DNA of 64,000 nt from Pseudomonadota bacterium (GTDB taxonomy: Bacteria; Pseudomonadota; Alphaproteobacteria; Rhodobacterales; Rhodobacteraceae). A program made the translations under genes and the position numbers. Below, one piece after another: positions 8,341 through 21,128 of the stretch. The notes under the pieces were generated by a model, which did not search any database, was not told the origin of the DNA, and was given only the letters and a program-made list of their open reading frames with translations. Numbering within the stretch: the first letter of the stretch is position 1; each line of letters opens with the position of its first letter. Location of the stretch: contig JAIUPC010000007.1 in assembly GCA_020161655.1 (NCBI GenBank), positions 367,285 through 431,284 of the forward strand, written 5' to 3'.

Positions 8341-9410
8341 CACCGCTGGCCGGGCTTCTGGCCCGGCGGATCGCGGCGCAGGGGCCGATCAGCATTGCCG
8401 ACTACATGGGGGAATGCCTGCTGCATCCGCAGCACGGCTATTACTCGACCCGCGACCCCTTCGGAGAATCGGGCGATTTCACCACGGCGCCGGAAATCAG
8501 CCAGATGTTCGGAGAGCTGATCGGCCTTGCCCTTGCCCAGTGCTGGCTGGATCAGGGACGGCCCTCCCCCTTCCTTCTGGCCGAGATCGGCCCAGGTCGC
8601 GGCACGCTGATGGCCGACGCCCTCCGCGCCATTGCCAAGGTGCCGGGGATGCGCGCGGCGGCGGAGGTGCATCTCATCGAAGCCTCGCCTACGCTGCGCG
8701 CCCGGCAGGCAGAGGTGCTGGGGCCAGGGATCGCCTGGCACGACCGCATCGAAGACCTGCCCGATGCGCCGCTCTTCCTTGTCGCCAACGAATTTTTCGA
8801 CGCCCTGCCGATCCGCCAGTTCCTGCGGGCAGGCGCTGGCTGGCGCGAACGGCAGGTCGGGCTTGCTGACGGGCGGCTCGCACCCGGCTACGGCCCCGAG
8901 ACTGCCTACGGCTTTCTCGCCCACCATCTTGCCGACACCGCCGAAGGCGACATCGTGGAGATATGCCCATCGCTCCCCCCCATCGCCGGCGAAATCGCGC
9001 GCCGCGTTGCGCAGCACGGCGGTGCCGCGATCGTGATCGACTACGGCGGCTGGCGTTCGCGCGGCGACACGTTGCAGGCGCTTCGCCAGCACCGGCATGA
9101 CGACCCGTTTGCCGCCCCCGGTGAGGCCGACCTGACCGCCCATGTCGATTTCGAGGCTTTGTCGCTGGCCTTTCGCGAAGCCGGCGCCAAGGCAAGCGCG
9201 ATGACCCCTCAGCGGGTCTTTCTAGAACGGCTGGGCATCGCCCAGCGGGCGGCGTCGCTCGCCGCCTCGCTCACGGGAAACGCACTTGAAAGCCACATCG
9301 CCGCGCATCGCCGCTTGACCCATCCCTCTGAAATGGGACAGTTGTTCAAGGTGATCGCGTGCTTCCCGCCGGAGGCCGCCACGCCACCCGGACTGGACCC
9401 CGTGCCATGA
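8337..9410 (+). CDS. MidA/NDUFAF7-family SAM-dependent methyltransferase
   Basis: A 357-residue class I methyltransferase of the MidA family, whose mitochondrial member NDUFAF7 methylates an arginine of complex I subunit NDUFS2. Visible features: substrate/assembly region ISIADYMGECLLHPQHGYY at the N-terminus, FGESGDFTTAPEISQMFGE, the SAM-binding motif LAEIGPGRGTLMADALR, and the NEFFDALPIRQF segment. It overlaps lgt by ATGA and pgeF by ATGA. A role in NADH dehydrogenase assembly in this bacterium is inference. Confidence 0.92.
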   Translation: MTPLAGLLARRIAAQGPISIADYMGECLLHPQHGYYSTRDPFGESGDFTTAPEISQMFGELIGLALAQCWLDQGRPSPFLLAEIGPGRGTLMADALRAIAKVPGMRAAAEVHLIEASPTLRARQAEVLGPGIAWHDRIEDLPDAPLFLVANEFFDALPIRQFLRAGAGWRERQVGLADGRLAPGYGPETAYGFLAHHLADTAEGDIVEICPSLPPIAGEIARRVAQHGGAAIVIDYGGWRSRGDTLQALRQHRHDDPFAAPGEADLTAHVDFEALSLAFREAGAKASAMTPQRVFLERLGIAQRAASLAASLTGNALESHIAAHRRLTHPSEMGQLFKVIACFPPEAATPPGLDPVP

Positions 9411-10162
9411 CGCTGGAAATCCTGACGAGCGACGCACTTTCCCCCTTCGCCCATGGGTTCTTCACCCGCAGGGGCGGGGCGTCCTCCGGGATCTTCCAGG
9501 GGTTGAACTGCGGGCCGGGTTCGTCGGACCAGAGCGAGGCGGTGGCGATCAACCGGGAACGGGCGGCCCATGCCCTCGGCGTCGAAAGCGCCGCCCTTGC
9601 CGGCGTGCGCCAGGTCCATTCGGCGGATGTGGTGACAGTGACCGCCCCCTTCACCGAACAGCCGCGCGCCGATGCGCTGGTCACTGCGACACCGGGCATC
9701 GCGCTGACGGTGCTGACTGCCGATTGCCAGCCGGTGCTTTTCGCAGACGCGCAAGCAAAGGTGGTGGGTGCCGCCCATGCCGGCTGGCGCGGGGCGCTTT
9801 CCGGGGTGCTTGAGGCAACGATCGACGCGATGGAGGCGCTTGGCGCCCGCCGCGCCAAAATCCGCGCCGTGATCGGCCCGACGATCAGCCAGCGCGCCTA
9901 TGAGGTCGGGCCGGAATTCCTTGACGCCTTCCTCGCCGAGGACCCCGGCTATGCCCGCTTCTTCGCCGGCGGCAATGGCGACCGGACGCATTTCGACCTG
10001 CCCGGCTTCGGCCTTCACCGCCTCAGGACCTACGGGGTGGATGAGGCCGAATGGACGCGCCACTGCACCTATATCGACCCTGAGCGGTTCTACAGCTACC
10101 GCCGCTCGGTCCACCGCCATGAGGCCGACTACGGCCGGCTCATCTCCGGCATCCGCATCTGA
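9407..10162 (+). CDS. pgeF: Peptidoglycan editing factor PgeF (YfiH family)
   Basis: A 251-residue multicopper-laccase-fold protein. YfiH/PgeF removes wrongly incorporated residues from peptidoglycan stem peptides (amidase-type activity shown for the family). Metal-site signatures are present: GVRQVHSADVV, LTADCQPVLF (Cys) and AAHAGWRGALSGVLE (His). Length matches the family (about 240-260). Third gene of the lgt operon, sharing ATGA with the methyltransferase. Confidence 0.93.
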   Translation: MTLEILTSDALSPFAHGFFTRRGGASSGIFQGLNCGPGSSDQSEAVAINRERAAHALGVESAALAGVRQVHSADVVTVTAPFTEQPRADALVTATPGIALTVLTADCQPVLFADAQAKVVGAAHAGWRGALSGVLEATIDAMEALGARRAKIRAVIGPTISQRAYEVGPEFLDAFLAEDPGYARFFAGGNGDRTHFDLPGFGLHRLRTYGVDEAEWTRHCTYIDPERFYSYRRSVHRHEADYGRLISGIRI

Positions 10163-10361
10163 TCCGCTGCCACGCCGCGTGAGTATCCCCCGTTAGCACT
10201 TTGAATTCAAAGGCCGCTCCACGGGGCGCCTTCGCCACGGAAATCCTCCATCCACGCCCAAAAGCCGCCGCATTGCCCGGCGATAACCAAGCTGCAGCCG
10301 GACGCAAGATTCGGCGCAAGCGGCCCAAAACGGTCGCATGTTGAGGCAAAGGAGCAGTCAG

Positions 10362-10469
10362 ATGAAACCGAAGCGCCGCTGGATGCAGTGGGTCCTGGCC
10401 GAAAGTGCCGAAGCCCAGATCACGCTGCCCTGGCAGCGTGGCGCCCGCCAAACCGCCACCCGCCACTAA
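10362..10469 (+). CDS. Conserved 35-aa basic peptide
   Basis: Begins MKPKRRWMQWVLAESAE and ends TATRH, preceded by AAAGGAGCAGTCAG, a good ribosome binding site. I recall similar MKPKRRW... micro-proteins in many Rhodobacterales genomes near Hint-domain genes, which is the main support. The N-terminus is strongly basic, the middle contains LPWQRG. Function unknown. A perfect hairpin follows 80 bases downstream. Confidence 0.65.
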   Translation: MKPKRRWMQWVLAESAEAQITLPWQRGARQTATRH

Positions 10470-10549
10470 CCCGGCCGGCCAACCGTTTCCATCGCCCCTA
10501 CTGTCGCCATTGCCACCTGCCCGTGCCCGCCCGCACAGGCACCCAAGTG

Positions 10550-10592
10550 GGCTGGCGGAACGCATCGCCCCCTTCATCGCGTTCCGCCAGCC
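10550..10592. terminator. Perfect 14-bp hairpin after the 35-aa gene
   Basis: GGCTGGCGGAACGC and GCGTTCCGCCAGCC form an uninterrupted 14-bp stem with a 15-base loop. No T-tract follows, so it may be a terminator, an RNA-stabilising structure or a repeat copy. It occupies the 360-base gap between the small peptide gene and the Hint gene, which otherwise holds only the operator-like site at 10636 and a possible promoter. Confidence 0.55.
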
Positions 10593-10635
10593 GCACGGAT
10601 TTGATTCGCACGCTAAAGTTGTATGCCTGACAATG

Positions 10636-10655
10636 ACTTGTCTATTTAGACAGGT
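10636..10655. promoter_or_regulatory. Operator-like dyad TGTCT-ATTT-AGACA
   Basis: ACTTGTCT and AGACAGGT are inverted with one wobble around ATTT. The core resembles TetR-type operators, and about 80 bases further on TTGACA (10734-10739) could be a -35 element for the Hint gene. CCCCGTTTT follows the dyad, so a weak terminator is the alternative. Confidence 0.35.
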
Positions 10656-10829
10656 CCCCGTTTTGCGTTGGTGAACAAACAGGCGGCAGCCCTGCGCATT
10701 GCCGTTCCCGGCCCCGAAAATCATCTCCAAACTTTGACAAGACCCGCGAGAATCCGCAGTTTGTTCGCATAGTAACTCTGCATTACGGGTGGGGGCCCTG
10801 CAGAAGCACCAGACCGAAAGGCTGCTCGA

Positions 10830-11642
10830 GTGTCTTATCCCAGTAACGCCGTGTCCCGGCTGTCTCACGACCTTTTTTCATCGCAAATCATCACCCCAAT
10901 CAATCTTCCTGCCGCGCTGGCGCCAAAGCCGGCGTCCATCTCCAAGACCTCGCGACTGACCCGGCGGTATGAGATCGCCTATCTTGCCGGCGATGGCTCG
11001 ATCACCTGCGATACCCGCGTCGCCGCCGCCGCCCCTGAAATCGAGGAGGCGTTTTCCGCCTTCGCGCGGGGCACCGTCATTGCCACGACCGAAGGCCCTG
11101 TTGCGGTCGAGGATCTGCTGCCGGGGATGACCGCCCTGACTGCCGAAGGCCGGCCAGAGCGCATCCTCTGGATCGGGTCGATGACGCTCTTTCCCAACTG
11201 CTCCATTCCGGGCGTGGCCCCGGCGACGATGACGCGCATCACGGCTGATGCCTTCGGCGTCGGCCGCCCGATGCCCGACCTCGTCCTCGGCCCGCGGGCG
11301 CGGCTTCTCTTGCGCGATGCCCGCAGCCGGATGGCGACGGGCGTGATGACAAGCTATGCGCCGGCGCGCTGTTTCATCGACGGTGTCAGCATCATCGAGG
11401 TAACGCCCGTGGCGCCGGTGACAGTGTTCCACCTGATGCTTGAGCGGCAGGGGTCGATCCGGGCGGCGGGGCTTGAGATTGAAAGCTACCATCCCGGCAG
11501 CGACATCAGCGACCGTTTCGATGCGCAGGTATCGACCGAGCTTCTCGGCCTTTTCCCGCAGCTGAAGTCCTTCGCCGAGTTTGGCCCGATGGCCCATCCC
11601 CGGCTTTCGGCGCGCGAGGTCGAGGCGGCGCTGACGTTCTGA
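10830..11642 (+). CDS. Hint domain-containing protein
   Basis: A 270-residue protein with a Hint_2-type (hedgehog/intein) fold from about residue 75: SAFARGTVIATTEGPVAVED, LTAEGRPERILWIGS, LVLGPRARLLLRDARS, and the late EVTPVAPVTVFHLML block. The position usually held by the nucleophilic cysteine just before FxxGT is Ala77 here, so autocatalytic cleavage is unlikely. Such proteins are abundant in Rhodobacterales, often at the end of RTX-like secreted proteins; this one is stand-alone. The start is GTG. Confidence 0.85.
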   Translation: MSYPSNAVSRLSHDLFSSQIITPINLPAALAPKPASISKTSRLTRRYEIAYLAGDGSITCDTRVAAAAPEIEEAFSAFARGTVIATTEGPVAVEDLLPGMTALTAEGRPERILWIGSMTLFPNCSIPGVAPATMTRITADAFGVGRPMPDLVLGPRARLLLRDARSRMATGVMTSYAPARCFIDGVSIIEVTPVAPVTVFHLMLERQGSIRAAGLEIESYHPGSDISDRFDAQVSTELLGLFPQLKSFAEFGPMAHPRLSAREVEAALTF

Positions 11643-11663
11643 TCCGGTAGCGCGGCGCGGCGC

Positions 11664-12164
11664 TCAGGCGTTGCGCCGCAGCCGTTCCTCAAGCACGTCG
11701 AAGGGAACCCCCGGTTCGTCCTTGGCGACGCGGATGACGAGGCTGGTCTTGACGCTGGCCACGTTGTCCGCGCGCAAGAGCTGTTCGGTCAGGAAGGACT
11801 GGAACCCCGACAGGTCCGGCGCCACGCATTTCAGGATGAAGTCGATCTCACCGTTCAGCATGTGGCATTCTCGAACCAGCGGCCAGGCGCGGCAGCGGTT
11901 TTCGAAAGCGGCCAGATCCGCTTCGGCCTGACTATGCAGGCGCACCATGGCGAAGACCTGCACCTCGAACCCTAGCTCGCGGGCGTCGACATCGGCGTGA
12001 TAGCTGCGGATGTAACCTGCCTCCTCAAGCGTGCGCACCCGGCGCAGGCAGGGCGGGGCCGAGATGCCGACGCGGCGTGCAAGCTCGACATTCGTCATGC
12101 GCCCGTCGGCCTGCAACTCGGCAAGGATCTTGCGGTCGATCTCGTCGAGTTTGCCGGCGCTCAT
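11664..12164 (-). CDS. Lrp/AsnC family transcriptional regulator
   Basis: 166 residues: an N-terminal winged helix (LDEIDRKILAELQADGRM, NVELARRVGISAPPCLRRV) and a C-terminal RAM/AsnC ligand-binding domain (VRECHMLNGEIDFILKCVAP). Typical length. Family members sense amino acids as octamers. The ATG at 12164 follows AGGAGA in reverse reading. No amino-acid gene adjoins, so its target is not evident. Confidence 0.93.
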   Translation of the reverse strand: MSAGKLDEIDRKILAELQADGRMTNVELARRVGISAPPCLRRVRTLEEAGYIRSYHADVDARELGFEVQVFAMVRLHSQAEADLAAFENRCRAWPLVRECHMLNGEIDFILKCVAPDLSGFQSFLTEQLLRADNVASVKTSLVIRVAKDEPGVPFDVLEERLRRNA

Positions 12165-12258
12165 CTCATTCTCCTGTGATTGGAGCGGAACTTATCCTCG
12201 GGGGCGGATATGCGCAATATTATTTCGCTGCAGCGCAATTTTCTGATTGCTGGCCCCG

Positions 12259-15985
<3,727 letters not shown>

Positions 15986-16081
15986 GCTGCGCCCGGCAGC
16001 CGGACAGGTCCTGCGTTCGCGAAAACCACCAAATCCGGTCGCGCCGTTCCGGTTGTCGCGGAACTTCGCCGACAGCTTTCG

Positions 16082-16092
16082 CTGCATTGCAG
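16082..16092. promoter_or_regulatory. CTGC-N3-GCAG dyad upstream of sat/cysC
   Basis: CTGCATTGCAG is a perfect dyad of the form reported for Rhodobacter PhaR (CTGC-N3/4-GCAG). It lies 138 bases before the sat start in the 244-base gap after trxB. Whether PhaR or another factor binds is unknown; an 8-base constraint can occur by chance. Confidence 0.25.
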
Positions 16093-16229
16093 AAACCGCG
16101 CGCTTTCCGTCCCATTTCGGGGGTTTTGGCCTGCCACGCCTTGAATCCGACCATGTTTCGGGTCTATGCCCCCCGCGTGAAGTCGGGCCTTTCCGGCCCC
16201 TGCCCGTCATAATGAGGTCCGTCTTGGCG

Positions 16230-17936
16230 ATGTCGCATCCCAACCACGCTCCGATCCCGGAGCTTTATGTTTCCTACGAGTCCGCGCAGAAGCTGAAGCA
16301 TGAGGCCGGCAGCCTGCCCTCCTGGGACCTCACGCCGCGCCAGATCTGCGATCTTGAGCTTCTGATGAACGGTGGCTTCCACCCGCTGAAGGGCTTCCTG
16401 ACTGAAGCCGATTATGATGGCGTGGTCGAGAACATGCGCATGGCCGATGGCGCGCTCTGGCCGATGCCGGTGAACCTCGACGTGTCCGAGGATTTCGCGG
16501 CCAAGGTCGAGCCGGGGCAGGACATAGCACTCCGCGATCAGGAAGGCGTCATCCTCGCCATCCTGTCGGTCACCGACAAATGGGTGCCGAACAAGGCGAA
16601 CGAGGCCGAGAAGGTCTTCGGCGCCGACGACATCGCCCATCCGGCGGTGAACTACCTGCATCACAAGGCGGGCAAGGTCTATCTCGGCGGCCCGGTCACC
16701 GGCATCCAGCAGCCCGTCCACTATGACTTCAAGGCCCGCCGCGACACGCCGAACGAGCTTCGCGCCTATTTTCGCAAGCTTGGCTGGAACCGCATCGTCG
16801 CCTTCCAGACCCGGAACCCCTTGCACCGCGCGCACCAGGAACTGACCTTCCGCGCCGCGAAAGAGGCGCAGGCCAACCTCCTGATCCATCCGGTCGTCGG
16901 CATGACGAAGCCGGGCGATGTCGATCACTTCACCCGCGTACGCTGCTACGAGGCGGTGCTGGACAAGTATCCGGCTTCCACCACGCATCTCAGCCTTCTG
17001 AACCTCGCCATGCGCATGGGCGGCCCGCGCGAGGCGCTCTGGCATGCGATCATCCGCAAGAACCACGGCCTGACCCACATGATCATCGGCCGTGACCATG
17101 CGGGTCCGGGCAAGAACAGCCAGGGCAAGGATTTCTACGATCCCTATGCCGCGCAGGATCTGGTGGCGAAGTACCAGAAGGAAGTCGGCATCGAGATGGT
17201 CGACTTCAAGCAGATGGTCTACGTCCAGGAAAAGGCGCAGTATTATCCCGTGGACGAGGTGCCGGAAGGCTCCACCGTCCTCGACATTTCCGGCACCGAG
17301 CTTCGCCGGCGTCTCCGCGAAGGGCTGGAGATCCCCGACTGGTTCTCCTTCCCCGAGGTCGTGACCGAGCTTCGCCGCACCTCGCCGCCGCGCGCCAAGC
17401 AGGGCTTCACCGTCTTCTTCACCGGCCTTTCGGGGTCGGGCAAGTCGACCGTGGCCAATGCTCTCATGGTCAAGCTGATGGAGATGGGCGGCCGTCCGGT
17501 GACGCTTCTCGATGGCGATGTGGTGCGCAAGCATCTGTCGTCGGAGCTTGGCTTCTCCAAGGAGCACCGCGACATCAACATCCGCCGCATCGGCTATGTC
17601 GCCTCCGAGATCACCAAGAACGGCGGCATCGCCATCTGCGCCCCGATCGCGCCCTATGCGGCGACCCGCCGCGCCGTGCGCGAGATGGTGGAGGCCTACG
17701 GCGCCTTCCTTGAGGTTCATGTCGCGACCTCGATCGAGGAATGCGAACGCCGCGACCGCAAGGGGCTCTACAAGCTCGCCCGCGAAGGCAAGATCAAGGA
17801 ATTCACCGGCATCTCCGACCCTTATGAAGTGCCGGAGAACCCTGAGCTTCGCGTCGAGACCGAGAATGTGGATGTCGACGGTTCGGCGCATCAGGTGATC
17901 CTGAAGCTGGAAAGCATGGGCCTGATCCGGGCTTGA
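16230..17936 (+). CDS. Bifunctional sulfate adenylyltransferase / adenylylsulfate kinase
   Basis: Makes APS from sulfate and ATP, then PAPS from APS: sulfate activation for cysteine synthesis and sulfonation. 568 residues. Residues 1-390 are the ATP sulfurylase (FQTRNPLHRAHQELTFRAA with the HxxH motif; HMIIGRDHAGPG). From about 391 the APS kinase follows (VFFTGLSGSGKSTVANAL P-loop, LDGDVVRKHL, GLYKLAREGKIKEFTGI). The fused order Sat-CysC is typical of Rhodobacterales. The long upstream frame extension is GC-skewed and not protein-like, so the start is MSHPNHAPIPE. Confidence 0.96.
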   Translation: MSHPNHAPIPELYVSYESAQKLKHEAGSLPSWDLTPRQICDLELLMNGGFHPLKGFLTEADYDGVVENMRMADGALWPMPVNLDVSEDFAAKVEPGQDIALRDQEGVILAILSVTDKWVPNKANEAEKVFGADDIAHPAVNYLHHKAGKVYLGGPVTGIQQPVHYDFKARRDTPNELRAYFRKLGWNRIVAFQTRNPLHRAHQELTFRAAKEAQANLLIHPVVGMTKPGDVDHFTRVRCYEAVLDKYPASTTHLSLLNLAMRMGGPREALWHAIIRKNHGLTHMIIGRDHAGPGKNSQGKDFYDPYAAQDLVAKYQKEVGIEMVDFKQMVYVQEKAQYYPVDEVPEGSTVLDISGTELRRRLREGLEIPDWFSFPEVVTELRRTSPPRAKQGFTVFFTGLSGSGKSTVANALMVKLMEMGGRPVTLLDGDVVRKHLSSELGFSKEHRDINIRRIGYVASEITKNGGIAICAPIAPYAATRRAVREMVEAYGAFLEVHVATSIEECERRDRKGLYKLAREGKIKEFTGISDPYEVPENPELRVETENVDVDGSAHQVILKLESMGLIRA

Positions 17937-18057
17937 CCCACGACGATCCCGGACGCAAACTGCGGTCGGAAAGAAGTCTCCGGCTTGCCGAACTTCCGCA
18001 ACAGTTTCTGGGTTACCTCAAAATCACGCGTTGAGTAACTCTGATGAGGTGTGCCTT

Positions 18058-18411
18058 ATGCTATATGCCCGATCAGTCGGCCTGGCTGCTGCCTTTGCCG
18101 CAACGTTGTCCGGACCTTCCCTTGCCGAGCCGCTGACCGGTGGAGAGATCAAGGCCTTCTTCCAGGCCGGTGCGTTCGACACAGATGTCGGTTCGACCTT
18201 CGATTTCAGGTCCGATGGTACCTTCTCGGTCAGCAATGCCGACGGAGCAGGCTATGCCGGCACCTGGACCGTAGATGCCGAGGGCTTGGTCAAGGCCAAG
18301 CGCAAACGCGCGGCGAAACCCGATCTCTTCTACATCGACAAAAATGCCGGCAGTCGCACGATGGTCATCACCGCCGGGCGATTCAAGGGCCGGAAGTTTC
18401 AGCTTTCCTGA
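18058..18411 (+). CDS. Small secreted hypothetical protein
   Basis: 117 residues; signal peptide MLYARSVGLAAAFAATLSG with cleavage near SLAEP, then a lipocalin-like small beta domain (GSTFDFRSDGTFSVSN, GYAGTWTVDAEGLVKAKRK, SRTMVITAGRFKGRKFQLS). GAGGTG lies seven bases before the ATG. Similar short periplasmic proteins occur in the order, but I cannot assign a function. Confidence 0.7.
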   Translation: MLYARSVGLAAAFAATLSGPSLAEPLTGGEIKAFFQAGAFDTDVGSTFDFRSDGTFSVSNADGAGYAGTWTVDAEGLVKAKRKRAAKPDLFYIDKNAGSRTMVITAGRFKGRKFQLS

Positions 18412-18462
18412 CCTGCAGGCAAGGCACGACCGGGCAGGCATCGCCTGACCGTCAAGGTGCCG

Positions 18463-18690
18463 TCAGTGAACGCTGACCGGGGCCATGTCGTTCTGCCGCG
18501 CGACGATGAAGGCAAGCTGGCGGTCCTTCACCAGGGCAAGCCTTTCGCCCGTCGCATCATGCACCGCATAGACGGTATCGAGGCCCATGGCCTGGTCGCG
18601 CAGCTCATCGGGCAGTTCGGCGACCGCGACCGGGCGGACATAGACGATCTTGTCGCCGGCTTCCGGTCCGAATTCGTATCTCGTATCCAT
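18463..18690 (-). CDS. DUF1150 family protein
   Basis: 75 residues, matching the compact DUF1150 pattern: KIVYVRPVAVAELPDELR, YAVHDATGERLALVKDR, LAFIVARQNDMAPVSVH. In alphaproteobacteria this family is regularly encoded directly downstream of an Hsp20 gene, exactly as here (11-base gap), implying a shared heat-shock transcript. Molecular function unknown. Confidence 0.9.
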   Translation of the reverse strand: MDTRYEFGPEAGDKIVYVRPVAVAELPDELRDQAMGLDTVYAVHDATGERLALVKDRQLAFIVARQNDMAPVSVH

Positions 18691-18701
18691 TTCCGCTCTC
18701 C

Positions 18702-19118
18702 TCAGCCTTTCGTTATACGGATGGTCTGCACGACCTTTTCGGGCGGCGCCCGCTGAAGGTCGACGTGCAGAAGGCCGTTCTCGATCCGGGCGCCCGCCAC
18801 CTCGACCCCGTCGGCGAGGACGAAGGTGCGCTGGAAGGCACGCGCGGCGATACCGCGATGAAGGAACACCCTGCCCTCCTCGGCATCCTCGGGCTGGCGG
18901 CCGCGGATGACGAGCTGGCGATCCTCGACGGTGATCGAAAGATCGGGCTCGCGGAACCCCGCGACGGCCAGCGTGATGCGGAAGCCGTGTTCGGAGGACT
19001 GTTCGATGTTGAAGGGCGGATAGCCGTCATTGCCGGACTTCGCGGTTCGCTCCACCAGCCGTTCAAGCTGATCGAACCCCAGAAGGAAGGGATGGGCGGC
19101 AAAGGTCAGTTTCGACAT
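18702..19118 (-). CDS. Small heat shock protein, Hsp20 family
   Basis: ATP-independent holdase chaperone of 138 residues. The alpha-crystallin domain runs from YPPFNIEQSSEHGFRITLAV through LVIRGRQ to the conserved GLLHVDLQRAPPEKV and ends in a C-terminal IRITKG (IxI anchor). I chose MSKLTFAAHPFLLGFD because GAGGAC lies about nine bases upstream; the frame is open to 19181. No CIRCE is seen upstream; RpoH control is likely but not shown. Confidence 0.93.
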   Translation of the reverse strand: MSKLTFAAHPFLLGFDQLERLVERTAKSGNDGYPPFNIEQSSEHGFRITLAVAGFREPDLSITVEDRQLVIRGRQPEDAEEGRVFLHRGIAARAFQRTFVLADGVEVAGARIENGLLHVDLQRAPPEKVVQTIRITKG

Positions 19119-19295
19119 CTCGGACATGTCCTCAGGATCAAGCGACAGTGCGTACGGCCCCGTTTCGGCGACCATGCCCATGATATGGTTGGCCGGGCGC
19201 CCTTCGGCAAGGGCCTGACGCGTTGAAAGGCTTTCCGCAAATGGCCGGAATTGCTATGTTCCGGGACCGGCCAACCTACGAGTCGCATTGCCCGC

Positions 19296-19514
19296 ATGAA
19301 CGCCCAGCTTGAAATGGATCACCTTGAAGTCCTCCGGGTGAAACTTGGCGTCCTGCGCCAGGAGCACCGCGACCTTGACGACGCCATCCATGCGATGGAA
19401 ACGGCGGGCCGGTCGGACCAGCTGTCGCTGCGCCGGCTGAAAAAGCAGAAGCTGATGCTGAAGGACCAGATCGCGCGTCTGGAAGACATCCTGACCCCCG
19501 ACATCATCGCCTGA
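19296..19514 (+). CDS. YdcH/DUF465 family protein
   Basis: 72 residues of the DUF465 coiled-coil family: LRVKLGVLRQEHRDLDDAI followed by the hallmark LKKQKLMLKDQIARLE. The ribosome binding site is poor. Divergent from Hsp20 and 62 bases upstream of purE. Function of the family is not established. Confidence 0.9.
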   Translation: MNAQLEMDHLEVLRVKLGVLRQEHRDLDDAIHAMETAGRSDQLSLRRLKKQKLMLKDQIARLEDILTPDIIA

Positions 19515-19576
19515 CGGCATTGCGCTGCCCCGGCCCGTGGCTATAGTGCGCGCTCCATTCGGGCGCGGAGACGGGC

Positions 19577-20062
19577 ATGGGCGTGAAGGTCGGCATCATC
19601 ATGGGCTCCCAGTCCGACTGGGCGACGATGCGCGAGGCGGCAGCGGTGCTGGATGAGTTGCAGGTGCCCTATGAGGCCAAGATCGTCTCGGCCCACCGCA
19701 CGCCCGACCGGCTCTGGTCCTATGGCAAGACGGCGGTGGAGCGGGGCTTGCAGGTCATCATCGCCGGTGCCGGCGGGGCCGCGCATCTGCCGGGGATGAT
19801 GGCGTCGAAGACGCGGGTGCCGGTCATAGGCGTGCCGGTGCAGACCAAGGCGCTGTCGGGCGTCGACAGCCTTTATTCGATCATCCAGATGCCGAAGGGC
19901 TTTCCTGTCGCGACCATGGCCATCGGCGCTGCCGGAGCCGCCAATGCCGGTCTGATGGCGGCGGGCATCCTGGCATTGCAGGACGAGGGCCTTGCTGCTC
20001 GGCTCGACACATGGCGCGCCGAGCTTTCCGCCTCGATCCCGGATGAGCCCAGGGATGACTGA
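19577..20062 (+). CDS. purE: N5-carboxyaminoimidazole ribonucleotide mutase
   Basis: Converts N5-CAIR to CAIR in purine synthesis (EC 5.4.99.18). 161 residues with the class I PurE signature [43 protein letters not shown] and [17 protein letters not shown]. Overlaps purK by 8 bases, so the pair is translationally coupled. Confidence 0.97.
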   Translation: MGVKVGIIMGSQSDWATMREAAAVLDELQVPYEAKIVSAHRTPDRLWSYGKTAVERGLQVIIAGAGGAAHLPGMMASKTRVPVIGVPVQTKALSGVDSLYSIIQMPKGFPVATMAIGAAGAANAGLMAAGILALQDEGLAARLDTWRAELSASIPDEPRDD

Positions 20063-21128
20063 GCCCCTGCCCCAAGGATCGGTGATCGGCATTCTCGGCG
20101 GTGGCCAGCTTGGCCGGATGCTGTCGGTCGCGGCCTCGCGCCTTGGCTACCGCACCCATGTCTATGAGCCTGCGGCCAATCCCCCAGCCGGCCATGTCGC
20201 CGACCGGGTGACGACCGCGCCTTACGAGGATGCGGCGGCGCTTGCGGCCTTCGCCGCCTCGGTCGATGTCATCACCTATGAGTTCGAGAACATCCCCGCC
20301 GCCGCCCTTGACCTGATCGAGGCTTCGCGCCCGATCCACCCGAACCGCCGGGCGCTGGCGGTCAGTCAGGACCGCATCCTTGAGAAGGATTTCCTGACCG
20401 GCCTCGGCCTGACGACCGCGCCCTATGCGGCGGTCGAAACCGAAGCCGACCTCATGGAAGCGCTTGACCGTATCGGCGCGCCGGCGATTCTGAAGACCAC
20501 CCGGCTCGGCTATGACGGCAAGGGGCAGGCGCGGATCATGGCGCGGGCCGATGCCGGTGCCGCCTTTGCCGTGATGAACGGCGCGTCTTCGGTCCTTGAA
20601 GGCTTCATCGACTTTTCCCGCGAGGTTTCCGTCATCGCGGCGCGCGGGCTGTCGGGCGAGGTCGCGGCCTATGATCCGGGCGAGAACGTCCACCGCTCCG
20701 GCATCCTGCATACGACAACGGTCCCGGCGCGGCTTTCGCCTTCGGAGCGCACCGATGCCGTCCTCCTGGCCGCCAAGATCCTGAATGCGCTCGATTATGT
20801 CGGCGTCATGGGGGTGGAGTTGTTCGTGACCTCCGCCGGCCTCGTCGTCAACGAGATCGCGCCGCGGGTCCATAATTCCGGCCACTGGACGCAGAACGGT
20901 TGCGCCGTCGACCAGTTCGAACAGCATATCCGCGCGGTGACGGGCTGGCCTTTGGGCGACGGCTCACGTCATGCCAATGTGGTGATGGAGAACCTGATCG
21001 GCGACGACATCGACCGCATCCCGGCGCTTTCGCGCGAGGCCAATACCGCGATCCATCTCTACGGCAAGGCCGAGGCGCGGCCGGGCCGCAAGATGGGCCA
21101 TGTGAACCGGATCGCGCCGAAGGGCTAG
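20055..21128 (+). CDS. purK: N5-carboxyaminoimidazole ribonucleotide synthase
   Basis: ATP-grasp enzyme making N5-CAIR from AIR, ATP and bicarbonate (EC 6.3.4.18), the partner of PurE. 357 residues; [20 protein letters not shown] at the N-terminus, [23 protein letters not shown], and [18 protein letters not shown]. Its stop shares CTAG with the stop of the convergent lipase gene. Confidence 0.97.
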   Translation: MTEPLPQGSVIGILGGGQLGRMLSVAASRLGYRTHVYEPAANPPAGHVADRVTTAPYEDAAALAAFAASVDVITYEFENIPAAALDLIEASRPIHPNRRALAVSQDRILEKDFLTGLGLTTAPYAAVETEADLMEALDRIGAPAILKTTRLGYDGKGQARIMARADAGAAFAVMNGASSVLEGFIDFSREVSVIAARGLSGEVAAYDPGENVHRSGILHTTTVPARLSPSERTDAVLLAAKILNALDYVGVMGVELFVTSAGLVVNEIAPRVHNSGHWTQNGCAVDQFEQHIRAVTGWPLGDGSRHANVVMENLIGDDIDRIPALSREANTAIHLYGKAEARPGRKMGHVNRIAPKG

